A stretch of 64,000 nucleotides of DNA from Paraburkholderia phenazinium (GTDB lineage: Bacteria; Pseudomonadota; Gammaproteobacteria; Burkholderiales; Burkholderiaceae), in the NCBI RefSeq assembly GCF_900141745.1, contig NZ_FSRM01000002.1, positions 3,472,001-3,536,000 on the forward strand. Reading direction: 5' to 3'. Positions 17,444-25,895 of this stretch are shown here, in pieces. A program made the translations under genes and the position numbers. A model generated the notes under the pieces. That model was not told the origin of the DNA and made no database searches. It was given only the letters and a program-made list of their open reading frames with translations. Each line of letters opens with the position of its first letter. Within the stretch, counting starts at the first letter, position 1.

Positions 17444-18511
17444 TCAGGCCGGCGCCGAACCTTGCCACGCGCGCTGCAGCAGCGCACGAAGCGCGTCGCG
17501 TTCGATGGGGCGTGGATTCGCATAGGGATTCTTGCACGCGAGATCCGCCGCTTCGTCGAGCCCTTCTTCCGGCATGCCGATCTGCTCAAGCGCCGCCGGA
17601 ATATCGAGTGTGCGGTTGAGCTCGAACAGCAGCGGACCAGCATCGGCCGCATCGTTGCCGCCGAGCGCACGCGCCACTCGCGTCAGCGCGCCGGGTGCTG
17701 CGGCATGGTTATAGTGCGCGGTATGCGACAGCATCGCTGCATGTGTTTGCGCGTGCGGCAGATTGAACGTGCCGCCGAGCGTGTGACACAGTTTGTGATG
17801 CAGCGCCATGCCCACCGATCCGAGGCACGTTCCCGCGAGCCACGCGCCGTACAGCGCGCGGCTGCGCATCGCCTTGTCATCAGGTGTACGGACGATGATG
17901 GGCAGCGCTTCGCCCAGCGCGCGGATCGCTTCTTCCGCCATCAGGCTGATGACAGGGTTCGCGTCTTCGGCATAGAGCGCTTCCACCGCGTGCGCCATCG
18001 CGTTGATGCCCGACGCTGCCGACACCGCCGCCGGCAACGATAGCGTGAGCGACGGATCGTAGATCACCGTGCGCGGCAATACGCGCGTGTCGCGGCCCGT
18101 GCGCTTGAGACGGCCTTCGGTGAGCCCGTAGATCGGCGTCATCTCGGAACCGGCGTAAGTCGTGGGCACTGCAACGATCGGCAGCGACGATTCGAGCGCG
18201 ATCGCCTTGCCAAGCCCGATCGTCGAGCCGCCGCCAACGGCCACGCAACAGTCGGCATCGAGCGCTTGCGCTGCATCGCGTGCGGCGCGCGCCACTTCGA
18301 CTGGCACGTGCATCACGGCCTGCGCATGCACGCCCGCGGCGCGTGCGCCGAGCACGCGCGCTACTTCATCGGCTAGCGGACGCTGGTCGAGCGTCGCGAG
18401 AATCAGCGCGCGGCGGGCGCCGAGGCGCTCCACTTCCGCGGGCAGCGTCGCGAGAGCCCCCCATTCGAACACTACGCGCGAAGGCGTGCCCTGATAGACG
18501 AAGCGCTCCAT
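17444..18511 (-). CDS. Maleylacetate reductase
   Basis: 355 residues, iron-containing alcohol dehydrogenase fold. NAD-binding GGGSTIGLGKA (93-103), PTTYAGSEMTPIYG (116-129), and the family motifs AMAHAVEALY (171-180), HHKLCHTLGG (238-247) and HAQTHA (253-258). This pattern is that of maleylacetate reductases (PnpE/TftE/ClcE), which convert maleylacetate to 3-oxoadipate with NADH. The frame upstream of ATG 18511 overlaps the dehydrogenase gene, so the start is at 18511; the preceding stop is 7 bp away. Its position after ring-cleavage genes fixes the role. Confidence 0.92.
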   Translation of the reverse strand: MERFVYQGTPSRVVFEWGALATLPAEVERLGARRALILATLDQRPLADEVARVLGARAAGVHAQAVMHVPVEVARAARDAAQALDADCCVAVGGGSTIGLGKAIALESSLPIVAVPTTYAGSEMTPIYGLTEGRLKRTGRDTRVLPRTVIYDPSLTLSLPAAVSAASGINAMAHAVEALYAEDANPVISLMAEEAIRALGEALPIIVRTPDDKAMRSRALYGAWLAGTCLGSVGMALHHKLCHTLGGTFNLPHAQTHAAMLSHTAHYNHAAAPGALTRVARALGGNDAADAGPLLFELNRTLDIPAALEQIGMPEEGLDEAADLACKNPYANPRPIERDALRALLQRAWQGSAPA

Positions 18512-18518
18512 GCGAACC

Positions 18519-19985
18519 TCAGCGCTGGAAGTGCGGCGGCACATTGCCATCGACATTGACCCATACCGAACGCGCTTCTGTGTAGTCGTGCATCGCCTCG
18601 AAGCCCATCTCGCGGCCATAGCCCGATTTCCCCACACCGCCGAACGGACTACCCGGATTGACGCGCTTGTAGCAGTTGATCCAGCACATGCCCGCCTGAA
18701 TCTGCCCAGCGATGCGATGCGCGCGCGACAGATCGCGCGTCCACAGTCCGCTGCCAAGGCCGTAGTCAGTGCCATTGGCGATCGCCAGCGCTTCTTCATC
18801 GGTACGGAAACGCAGCACCGTCACGAACGGTCCGAACACTTCTTCCTGCGCGATGCGATCGTTCGGGGTCGCAGCTTCGACGACGGTCGGCCGCACGTAA
18901 TAGCCGTTCGCGAGCGCAGCGTCGCGCGGCGCGGTGCCGCCGGTCAGCACGCGGCCACCCTGTTCGCGCGCGACATCGACATACGCGAGCACGCGTTCGA
19001 GATGCTGCCTGGATGTGAGCGGCCCCATTTCGGTCTCGGGATCAAGCGGATTGCCAACGCGAATCGTCGACGCCAGCGCGACAAAGCGCTCGAGGAACGC
19101 ATCGGCTATACGCTCGTGCAGGATCAGTCGCGATCCAGCGATGCAGGCCTGCCCCTGGTTGTGGAAGATCGCCCACGCTGCACCGTTGATGGCTGCGTCC
19201 AGACTGGCATCGTCGAAGACGATGTTGGCGCCCTTCCCGCCCAGTTCGAGTTGCACGCGCTTGAGATTGCCCTGCGACGCCTCGACGATACGCCGCCCCG
19301 TCGCCGTCGAACCGGTGAACGCGATCTTGCCGACACCTTCATGTTCGGCGAGCCGCTGTCCGGCCGTGTGGCCGTAGCCCGCGACGATATTGACGACACC
19401 CGCCGGAAAGCCGACCTCGGCCATCAGCTCGACGATGCGCAGCGTCGAAAGCGGCGTGATTTCCGAGGGCTTGAGCACAACCGTGTTGCCGGCGGCCAGC
19501 GCGGGGCCCATCTTCCAGCTCGTGAACATCAGCGGGAAATTCCACGGCACGATCTGTCCCACGACGCCGATCGGCGCGCGTTGCACGTAGTTGAGAAAGC
19601 CGGTTTCGACGGGAATCACGGAGCCTTGCAGCTTGTCGGCCATGCCTCCGAAGTAGCGGAAGCACGCGGCCGTACGCGGCACGTCGAGCGCACGCGAATC
19701 GCGGATCGGATGGCCGGTGTCGAGCGATTCGAGTTGCGCGAGCTCTTCGGCGTTGGCTTCGATCGCGTCGGCAAGACGCAGCAGCAGACGGCCCCGATCC
19801 GCGGCCGCCATCGCGGACCACTTTGGGAATGCGCGCGCGGCGGCTTCTACGGCGAGATCGACATCGGCCGCAGTGGCGGCGGCGATTTTCGTGATCAGCG
19901 AGCCGTCATGCGGATTGAGCACATCGATCGTGCCGCCTTCGACGGCATCCGTGAACCGGCCGTCGATGAACAGTTGGGTTTGCAT
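18519..19985 (-). CDS. Aldehyde dehydrogenase, probable 4-hydroxymuconic semialdehyde dehydrogenase
   Basis: 488 residues, NAD(P)-dependent ALDH superfamily. Catalytic residues visible: Asn149 (IVPWNF), Glu247 (QLELGGKG) and Cys281 (NQGQACIAGSR); C-terminal PFGGVGKSGYGREMG. General sequence resembles betaine-aldehyde/muconic-semialdehyde dehydrogenases. Being sandwiched between hydroquinone dioxygenase and maleylacetate reductase, it most likely oxidises 4-hydroxymuconic semialdehyde to maleylacetate, the PnpD/HapE-pathway step. ATG 19985 has AAGGA upstream. Confidence 0.92.
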   Translation of the reverse strand: MQTQLFIDGRFTDAVEGGTIDVLNPHDGSLITKIAAATAADVDLAVEAAARAFPKWSAMAAADRGRLLLRLADAIEANAEELAQLESLDTGHPIRDSRALDVPRTAACFRYFGGMADKLQGSVIPVETGFLNYVQRAPIGVVGQIVPWNFPLMFTSWKMGPALAAGNTVVLKPSEITPLSTLRIVELMAEVGFPAGVVNIVAGYGHTAGQRLAEHEGVGKIAFTGSTATGRRIVEASQGNLKRVQLELGGKGANIVFDDASLDAAINGAAWAIFHNQGQACIAGSRLILHERIADAFLERFVALASTIRVGNPLDPETEMGPLTSRQHLERVLAYVDVAREQGGRVLTGGTAPRDAALANGYYVRPTVVEAATPNDRIAQEEVFGPFVTVLRFRTDEEALAIANGTDYGLGSGLWTRDLSRAHRIAGQIQAGMCWINCYKRVNPGSPFGGVGKSGYGREMGFEAMHDYTEARSVWVNVDGNVPPHFQR

Positions 19986-20033
19986 AGTAGTCCTTCAGGG
20001 AGTGCAGGCGCAGTGAACCGAGTAACCGGTGGC

Positions 20034-21053
20034 TCAGAAGTCGACCGGATAGGGCTTCAGTTCGCCGCTCTCGTAGCGCTTCGGCAGGCCTGGCGTAGCG
20101 TTCTCCCAGACGAGCAGCATCGAGCGTTTGGTCGAATAGCCTTGATGGCGAATATCGGCCGGCATCGCGCAGATGTCGCCCGCGCGCATCGTGATCCGCG
20201 CGCGCGGCGCGCCCGTGTTCTTGTCGCCGATGTCCCAGACAATCTCATCCGAAAGCTGCAGGAACCACTCGACGCGATCGTTGCCATGAAAAACCGGCAG
20301 GATGTATTCCTCGGTGGTCGGACAGAACAGGCTTTGCCCGCACACCGACGTGACCGACGGATTCCACGTGACGTCCGAGCGCGACAGATACTTGAACAGA
20401 TTGAACGCGTGCAACTGCCCTTCGAAGCCGGGTTCGACATGCACTTCCGGCTCGTCCTGCACGACGTCGGCGAATGCGCGGTTCACGGGAAGCTCGTCGC
20501 GCAGCGGCGAGTCGCCTTCGAGGCCCGGCATGCGGCGTGTCGCAACACGCGTGCGTTCGATCGCTGCGTCGTTGTCGCCGTGCTTGCGGCCGAATGCCGT
20601 GCCGGTTTCCTCCGGCGCCGCGAACGGATCGAAACCTTCGTTGGTCCAGTCGTGCAGGATCGCCTTGAAGGTCGCCATGATCGTCGGCGTTTCGAAGGTC
20701 TCGATATAGTCGACGCCCGCCTCCTTCATGATGCCGTTAAACGAGCCCGCGTACACATCGACCTTGCCGTAGTGATTACGCGTGCCGAACACATGATCGA
20801 AATTGACCCAGCCGTAGAAGAAGCCCCACGCTACATCGCGCATCATCGCGCGCAGGAAAGCGTCGGCGGGAACGTTATGGGTGCGGATCTGACCTTTGGC
20901 CGGCCAGTTGATCTTGACGAAGTACTCGTCGCGCTTGAATTCGAATTCGCCGAGCGTGAAGCGGCGATAGCCGGTTACGGTGTCGGGTTCGCTTGCGCGC
21001 ACGGTGTCCGCGGCAAAGCCGGCCGGATGGTCGTTGGTCGTGAGGGTTGCCAT
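20034..21053 (-). CDS. Hydroquinone 1,2-dioxygenase, large (catalytic) subunit
   Basis: 339 residues, homologous in length and sequence to HapD/PnpC2 large subunits. It contains the Fe(II) ligand pattern HGNDRVE (His256, Asn258, Glu262) and a second His in DIRHQGYS (His303), a His-Asn-Glu-His set I recall as described for the PNP-pathway hydroquinone dioxygenase. The enzyme opens the hydroquinone ring to 4-hydroxymuconic semialdehyde. ATG 21053 has AGGAG 8 nt upstream. It follows the small subunit by 44 bp and precedes the semialdehyde dehydrogenase by 48 bp. Confidence 0.92.
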   Translation of the reverse strand: MATLTTNDHPAGFAADTVRASEPDTVTGYRRFTLGEFEFKRDEYFVKINWPAKGQIRTHNVPADAFLRAMMRDVAWGFFYGWVNFDHVFGTRNHYGKVDVYAGSFNGIMKEAGVDYIETFETPTIMATFKAILHDWTNEGFDPFAAPEETGTAFGRKHGDNDAAIERTRVATRRMPGLEGDSPLRDELPVNRAFADVVQDEPEVHVEPGFEGQLHAFNLFKYLSRSDVTWNPSVTSVCGQSLFCPTTEEYILPVFHGNDRVEWFLQLSDEIVWDIGDKNTGAPRARITMRAGDICAMPADIRHQGYSTKRSMLLVWENATPGLPKRYESGELKPYPVDF

Positions 21054-21097
21054 GGCTTGTCTCCTGAATGGGGCGATGTTCGGTTCGGCGATGCGTT

Positions 21098-21592
21098 TCA
21101 ATGCAGGCAGATGTCGGCCCACTTCTGTACCGAGAGCTCGCCGACCATCGTCTGCACGAGCGCGACGCCGCTTTTCTCCGCGCTGAAGCGGTACGCACAG
21201 CCGGCCGGCAGCAGCGCCTGGTGGCCACGGCGCAGTACCACGTGGCCCATCGGACGGCCAGCGGGGTTGGCGCCCGCGTGAACGGTGCCGATGCCGCTCT
21301 TCGGCGGCGCAGCCAGCTGGATAAAGTCGATGCGGACTTCGCCATCCATCAGGATCACGAATTCGTCGTGCGCGCAGGCAAACCAGGCGGACTGTCCTTC
21401 GGTACGCAACGTCTCGATCACATAGTCGAGGTTCTTGCCGACCACGACCTTTTCGTAGGGCGCGGAGTGGGCCGCGACTTCGAAGACGTTGGAGAACACG
21501 TAGTGGCGCGCGTCGCCGCTCGTGATTTCGATCTCGCCCTTGCGGTAGCCGTCGAGCGAGGCAAAAACGGTGTGGAATGACGACTCGGTCAT
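21098..21592 (-). CDS. Hydroquinone 1,2-dioxygenase, small subunit
   Basis: 164 residues (about 18 kDa), matching the HapC/PnpC1 small-subunit size and placement directly before the large subunit. It is a cupin-like, metal-free partner: FVILMDGEVRIDFIQL, GHVVLRRGHQALLPAGCAYRF. ATG 21592 follows CAGGAGACAGCG; an upstream in-frame extension to 21661 has no ribosome site. First structural gene after the LysR-box promoter at 21684-21700. Confidence 0.9.
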   Translation of the reverse strand: MTESSFHTVFASLDGYRKGEIEITSGDARHYVFSNVFEVAAHSAPYEKVVVGKNLDYVIETLRTEGQSAWFACAHDEFVILMDGEVRIDFIQLAAPPKSGIGTVHAGANPAGRPMGHVVLRRGHQALLPAGCAYRFSAEKSGVALVQTMVGELSVQKWADICLH

Positions 21593-21683
21593 CGCTGTCT
21601 CCTGTGATGAAAAGTGTTTGTCGTTGGATTGAACTTTAGGAGCACAGCAGGACGGCAACAACCGGCAATCGGGCGACTACGGC

Positions 21684-21700
21684 ATTTGCGCTTTGCAAAT
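21684..21700. promoter_or_regulatory. LysR box of the hydroquinone operon
   Basis: Perfect inverted repeat: arms ATTTGC and GCAAAT around 5 bp, containing T-N11-A. It lies about 92-108 bp before the small-subunit start and 10 bp beyond the LysR stop codon, so the LysR protein probably activates hydroquinone genes from here. A 13-of-17 relative occurs at 24258-24274. Confidence 0.7.
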
Positions 21701-21710
21701 AATCGCCGCG

Positions 21711-22640
21711 CTAGCTTACCCAGCCGCGCTCGATCAGCGGCCGATCCCATGCGGGCTCGGGGCCGAGATATTCGGCAAGAAACTCGACGAGCGCTTTCAC
21801 CTTCAGCGCCTGTCGTTGCGTTGCGGGATAGACGGCGGCGAAGCTCAGCGCCGACAACGTGTACTCCGTCAGGATCGGCACGAGCGAGCCGTCCAGCAGC
21901 GCGGCGCTCGCCACGAGCGTCGGCAGACACACCACGCCGCCGCCCGTGAGCGCGTAGTCGCGCAGCAGGTGCACGGAGTTCGACCGGATCATGCCCGGCA
22001 ACTCCATTTCGACGACTTCGTCGCCGCGCGTCATGGTCCATCGATTGCGCGACGGATAGCCCGAATACAGCGCCGTGGTGTGCTGCAGCAAATCGCGTGG
22101 ATGTTGCGGCGCGCCATGTTCGCGGACATACGCGGGGGTCGCGCAGAACAGCCGGCGCACCGCGAAGAGCCGTCGCTCGATCAGCGACTCGGAAATGGGT
22201 GGGAAGATCTGGAACGCGACGTCGAAACCTTCTTCGATGGGATCGACGACCCGGTCGTTGACGATCACGTCGAGCTGGATGCCGGGATAGCGGCGGTTGA
22301 ATTCGGCGAGGGGTGCTCCGAAGTGGCCTAGTGCGAAGCCCGGCAGCACCTGGATGCGCATCCGGCCAGTGGGCGTCGCGCGCAGTTCGCGCATCTGGTC
22401 GGTCAGTTCGTTGACGCGCCCGACCACTTCCGCGCATTCGCGATAGAACGCCTCGCCCACTTCGGATAGCCGCACATGCCGCGTGCTTCGATGAAAGAGC
22501 GGTGCGTTGACGAACTTCTCCAGTTGCTGGATGCGGGTCGTGATGACCGAGCTCGTCACGCCGAGTTGCCGCGATGCTTCGGCAAAGCTGCTAGTCTCCG
22601 CTACGCGCACGAAGGCTTCGATACTCAGAAAACGGTCCAC
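21711..22640 (-). CDS. LysR-type regulator of the hydroquinone cluster
   Basis: 309 residues. HTH at the N-terminus (MDRFLSIEAFVRVAETSSFA; LGVTSSVITTRIQQLEKFV) and effector domain from GRMRIQVLPGFALG. It is transcribed in the same direction as the catabolic genes it precedes rather than divergently, with only 118 bp separating it from the dioxygenase small subunit. Effector is likely hydroquinone or a ring-cleavage product, by context only. Confidence 0.9.
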   Translation of the reverse strand: MDRFLSIEAFVRVAETSSFAEASRQLGVTSSVITTRIQQLEKFVNAPLFHRSTRHVRLSEVGEAFYRECAEVVGRVNELTDQMRELRATPTGRMRIQVLPGFALGHFGAPLAEFNRRYPGIQLDVIVNDRVVDPIEEGFDVAFQIFPPISESLIERRLFAVRRLFCATPAYVREHGAPQHPRDLLQHTTALYSGYPSRNRWTMTRGDEVVEMELPGMIRSNSVHLLRDYALTGGGVVCLPTLVASAALLDGSLVPILTEYTLSALSFAAVYPATQRQALKVKALVEFLAEYLGPEPAWDRPLIERGWVS

Positions 22641-22720
22641 GCTGCTTCCCTCTCCGCCGATCGCACCGGCCGCTCCGGTTCAGCACGTCAGTGTACATGG
22701 GCGGTGCTGCAACAGCCGGC

Positions 22721-22766
22721 GGCGCATCGCTCCGGAATGCCTGGGGTTTTTCCGGAGCAATGCGCC
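22721..22766. terminator. 17-bp-stem hairpin between MFS and LysR genes
   Basis: Arms at 22721-22737 and 22750-22766 (core GCTCCGGAA / TTCCGGAGC, extended by GGCGCAT / ATGCGCC) pair over 17 positions with a single G-T, around a 12-nt loop. It sits between the MFS stop (22794) and LysR start (22640). No U-tract follows on the minus strand, so it could be a terminator, attenuator or operator. Confidence 0.5.
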
Positions 22767-22793
22767 GCGCGCAATCGTGCGGAATCGGACGAT

Positions 22794-24053
22794 CTAGTCG
22801 GGCCGTCCAGCCGCGGGCAATTCGAGCGCAGCGCGGATATTGCGCCGGCGCAGGATAGCCGGCGCAGTTTCTTCGAGCAGCAGACTCACGCCGATACCGA
22901 GCAGCACCGCGCAGATCGGCAGCCAGAGAATGTTCTGGATTCCGAAATGCGTCGCGACGAAGCCGGCGAGCGCCGGGGCGACGCCGCCGCCAAAGATCTC
23001 GCCCGCGCCTACCACGACACCGATTGCTGTCGAAATCATTCCCACGGGTGCGGCCTCCGTCGCGACGGGTCCCGACAACAAGGAAACCAGGCCAAGCGTG
23101 AAGAACGACGCGACGAACAGCACCGCGAACAGTTCGACCGGCTGTGCGCCGAGTCCACGGAACAGGTACAGCATGACCGCTGTGCCCGCAAAGCCGACGA
23201 TGCTCGCCACGCGCCGCCCGACGAGATCGGACAGGCCCGGCAAGCCGAACTGTCCGATGAATCCACCGAATCCGATCGCCGATACGACGACGCCCATGCG
23301 CTGCGTGTCGAGCGACAGATATTCGGTGAGATAGAGCGGCAGCATCGCGCCCAGCACAAACACGCCCGTCATCGCGCAGAACAGCGCTGCCATCGCGACG
23401 CGAATGTTGCGGCTCTTCAGCACGTCGCGCCAGTTGCCACGGGCGGCGGTCGTCGCGACGGGCTTCGGCGCGCCTTGTGGCTCGCGGATCACGCGGAACA
23501 TCAGCAGACCGAGAATCAGGCCAGGAATCGACACCAGCGCGAACACCCCGCGCCACGACATCACGCTAAGCAATTGCGTTGCGATGATCGGCGACAGTGC
23601 AAGTCCGAATAACGCGAAGCCACTTTGCTGGAGGCCGAGATTGAAGCCGCGCCGCTTCGGATGAGACGCATCGGCGGTGGCGGCGAAGCTCGTCGGACAA
23701 AACGATCCTTCAGCGACGCCCATCAGCGCGCGCACGGCAAGCAGACTCATCAGGCCGCCGGCGAGCCCGGAAAAGCCCGAGAGCAGCGAAAAAACGATGA
23801 TTGCAGGAATCAGTACCTTGCGACGTCCGATCTTGTCGGAGATGCCGCCCATCAGTGCTGCGAAGATGCCCCACGAAAGCCCGAGTATGCCGATGCAGTT
23901 ACCGACGTCCTGCGCGGTCAGGTGCAGGTCTCGCATGATGGACGGGAACAGCGGCGCGATCAGCCACCGGTCGAGGCCCACCAGCCCGAAGCCGAGTGCC
24001 AGCAGCACCACGGCTTTCCACTCATACGCCACATCCCAGTCGTTCGATTTCAT
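22794..24053 (-). CDS. MFS transporter of the hydroquinone cluster
   Basis: 419 residues with about 12 membrane segments; DRWLIAPLFPSIMRDLHL, the loop GGISDKIGRRKVLIPA and ALMGVAEGSFCPTSFAATAD fit the ACS/AAHS-type anion and aromatic-acid:H+ symporters. ATG 24053 has AAGGAGACAAAG immediately upstream; the frame continues to 24272 but without ribosome site or hydrophobic character. Likely imports the aromatic precursor or exports a toxic intermediate. A second LysR-box-like element lies about 205 bp upstream. Confidence 0.88.
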   Translation of the reverse strand: MKSNDWDVAYEWKAVVLLALGFGLVGLDRWLIAPLFPSIMRDLHLTAQDVGNCIGILGLSWGIFAALMGGISDKIGRRKVLIPAIIVFSLLSGFSGLAGGLMSLLAVRALMGVAEGSFCPTSFAATADASHPKRRGFNLGLQQSGFALFGLALSPIIATQLLSVMSWRGVFALVSIPGLILGLLMFRVIREPQGAPKPVATTAARGNWRDVLKSRNIRVAMAALFCAMTGVFVLGAMLPLYLTEYLSLDTQRMGVVVSAIGFGGFIGQFGLPGLSDLVGRRVASIVGFAGTAVMLYLFRGLGAQPVELFAVLFVASFFTLGLVSLLSGPVATEAAPVGMISTAIGVVVGAGEIFGGGVAPALAGFVATHFGIQNILWLPICAVLLGIGVSLLLEETAPAILRRRNIRAALELPAAGRPD

Positions 24054-24253
24054 CTTTGTCTCCTTGAGCCGCTCGCCGCATGCGGGGCGCCTGGCGACCG
24101 GCGCCTTCGCTGCTGACGAACGACGTTTGCATGCTCCGGCCGCGCCGTCGGGTTCGTTGAACAGATATCGATCGGCGCGCGTGGATGCACGACATCGATG
24201 CTGCAAAGATAGGTGCAAGAGCGGCATGGCCGGTACGGCACAACCGCCGAATA

Positions 24254-24281
24254 CGTCATTCGCGAATCGCAAACAATGACG
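24254..24281. promoter_or_regulatory. Second LysR-box-like site upstream of the MFS gene
   Basis: The element ATTCGCGAATCGCAAAC (24258-24274) matches the operon box at 21684-21700 at 13 of 17 positions. It is framed by a perfect inverted repeat CGTCATT (24254-24260) / AATGACG (24275-24281). Confidence 0.5.
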
Positions 24282-24591
24282 GGGGGATGCGCTGAAAACG
24301 AGAGTGGGTAAGGCCAGGCGGTGGGACCCGGCAGGAAAGCGAACCCGTTTTCAGGCGTACCAGGAGAAGTACGGGGGTATGGGAATCCGGCGAAATCAGC
24401 GCTTTGAACGACGCTTGCGAAGGCTTATGGCGCCACGCGAACAACTGCGAGAGGCGTTACTGCAAAGACCCTCTCGCTTGCAACCAGACGACGTCACGAT
24501 TCGCGCGGGATGGGGTGTGCGATTAATTGTGGCTCAGGCTGCCTGATGTCGCCTGAACGTTCTGCATATCAAAGATCTGACATTCGCTCAT
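24282..24591. other. Intergenic stretch without a recognised gene
   Basis: About 310 bp between the MFS promoter region and the end of the amino-acid binding-protein gene. It holds short open frames on both strands (24304-24546 plus, 80 codons, very Arg-rich; 24256-24444 minus, 62 codons) with no convincing ribosome sites or recognisable domain. I see no tRNA or riboswitch motif that I can name. Confidence 0.5.
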
Positions 24592-24617
24592 GTTCCCGGA
24601 AGCAAACCCCCGGGAAC
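24592..24617 (-). terminator. Hairpin after the amino-acid binding-protein gene
   Basis: Perfect arms GTTCCCGG and CCGGGAAC with a 10-nt loop lie 17 bp beyond the stop codon of the gene ending at 24634. No U-tract is visible. Confidence 0.5.
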
Positions 24618-24633
24618 CTCGCCACACCTAAAA

Positions 24634-25785
24634 TCAGGCGCCGCTGCCGCCCACCGTCTTGATACTCTTCCACTGCCCCTGCTCGACTTGAAACAACGTA
24701 TAAGGCGGCTTGATCAGATCTCCATACGGGTCAAAAGTGATCTTGCCCGTCACACCTGTGACTGTGACCTTAGATAGACTGTCGACGATCTTCGCACGGT
24801 CGAGCGAATCGGCGTTGTGAATCGCCTTGATCATCGCGAGCGCAGCGTCGTAGGCAAACGGCGCGTAGAGTTCGACATCCTGATTAAAGCGCGCCTTATA
24901 GCGCTTGCCAAATTCCTGCGCGGCAGGAAGCTTGTCGAGCGCCGGTCCCGGCTCCAGATCCTGCGTACCATCGCCCGCCGCACCGGCGATCTGCAGGAAC
25001 GCATTGCTCTTCAACGCGCCCGCGCCAAACAGCTGGGTAGTCATACCCAGCGAGCGCATCTGCTTGACGAGCATCGCCCCCTGTTCATCGAGGCCGCCAA
25101 AGAAGATCAGATCGACGTTCTTGCTCTTCAGCGTGGTCAGGATGGAACGAAAGTCGATGGCCTTGTCGTTGGTGAACTCGCGATCGACCACATTGCCGCC
25201 CGCCTCCTTCACGCCTTTTTCGAACGCATTGGCGAGGCCTTCGCCAAACGCAGTGCGATCGTCGATGATCGCGATACGCTGAGGCTTCAACTGCTCGACC
25301 ACGAAGTGCCCGGCAACGACACCGCCTATGCCGTCGTGACCCATCGTGCGAAACACGTTCTTGTAGCCCTGTTTGGTGAGGTCCGGATTGGTTGAGCCCG
25401 GCGTAATCATCGCCACACCCGCCTGGTGATAAACCGCGGATGCCGGAATGCTGCAACCCGAATTGTAGTGGCCGATCACGCCCACCACGCCGTCATCGAC
25501 GAGCTTCTGCGCGACCTGCACCGCCACGTGCGGATCGGCCTGATCGTCTTGCACGTCGAGCACGAACGTGACCGGCTTTCCGCCGATTGTGGGATGCCGG
25601 GCGTTCTCTTCGTCGATGGCCAACTGCGCGCCGTACTGCAAATCTTTGCCCACACGGGCAACCGGGCCCGTCAGCGGCCCGACAAAACCGATCTTGACGA
25701 CTTCGGGATCGGCGGCCCACGACGGCGCCATTTGCGTAGCTAGCGCGCAAGCGGCCAAACTCAAAAGCCAATAGCGGCGATTCAT
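24634..25785 (-). CDS. Branched-chain-amino-acid-type ABC substrate-binding protein (LivJ/K-like)
   Basis: 383 residues with a Sec signal peptide (LLSLAACALATQMAPSWA). Mature start VVKIGFVGPLTGPVARVGKDL, then GVIGHYNSGCSIPAS and MITPGSTNPDLT, are the Peripla_BP_6 signatures of Leu/Ile/Val-binding proteins, which also bind other amino acids. No permease or ATPase genes are adjacent. It follows the oxidoreductase gene by 110 bp on the same strand, suggesting shared use with amino-acid oxidation. Confidence 0.9.
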   Translation of the reverse strand: MNRRYWLLSLAACALATQMAPSWAADPEVVKIGFVGPLTGPVARVGKDLQYGAQLAIDEENARHPTIGGKPVTFVLDVQDDQADPHVAVQVAQKLVDDGVVGVIGHYNSGCSIPASAVYHQAGVAMITPGSTNPDLTKQGYKNVFRTMGHDGIGGVVAGHFVVEQLKPQRIAIIDDRTAFGEGLANAFEKGVKEAGGNVVDREFTNDKAIDFRSILTTLKSKNVDLIFFGGLDEQGAMLVKQMRSLGMTTQLFGAGALKSNAFLQIAGAAGDGTQDLEPGPALDKLPAAQEFGKRYKARFNQDVELYAPFAYDAALAMIKAIHNADSLDRAKIVDSLSKVTVTGVTGKITFDPYGDLIKPPYTLFQVEQGQWKSIKTVGGSGA

Positions 25786-25895
25786 GATGCGCTCCTTGCG
25801 AGAAGTGACGTCGCGCTGTCTTTAGGTTTATCGGTTCGATGCGCGACGCGTCGAGACCGTCCTGTGGATACTTGCGGCCAGGCTACCGCCTCGAT

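Noticed and set aside
18510..21281. 923-codon open frame on the plus strand opposite the dehydrogenase and dioxygenase genes
   Set aside because: It is antisense to three well-recognised genes, has Arg/His-rich composition without any domain and no ribosome site; such frames are a by-product of high GC at third positions.
24256..24444. 62-codon minus-strand ORF
   Set aside because: No ribosome site, no recognisable motif; kept only as part of an unexplained intergenic stretch.
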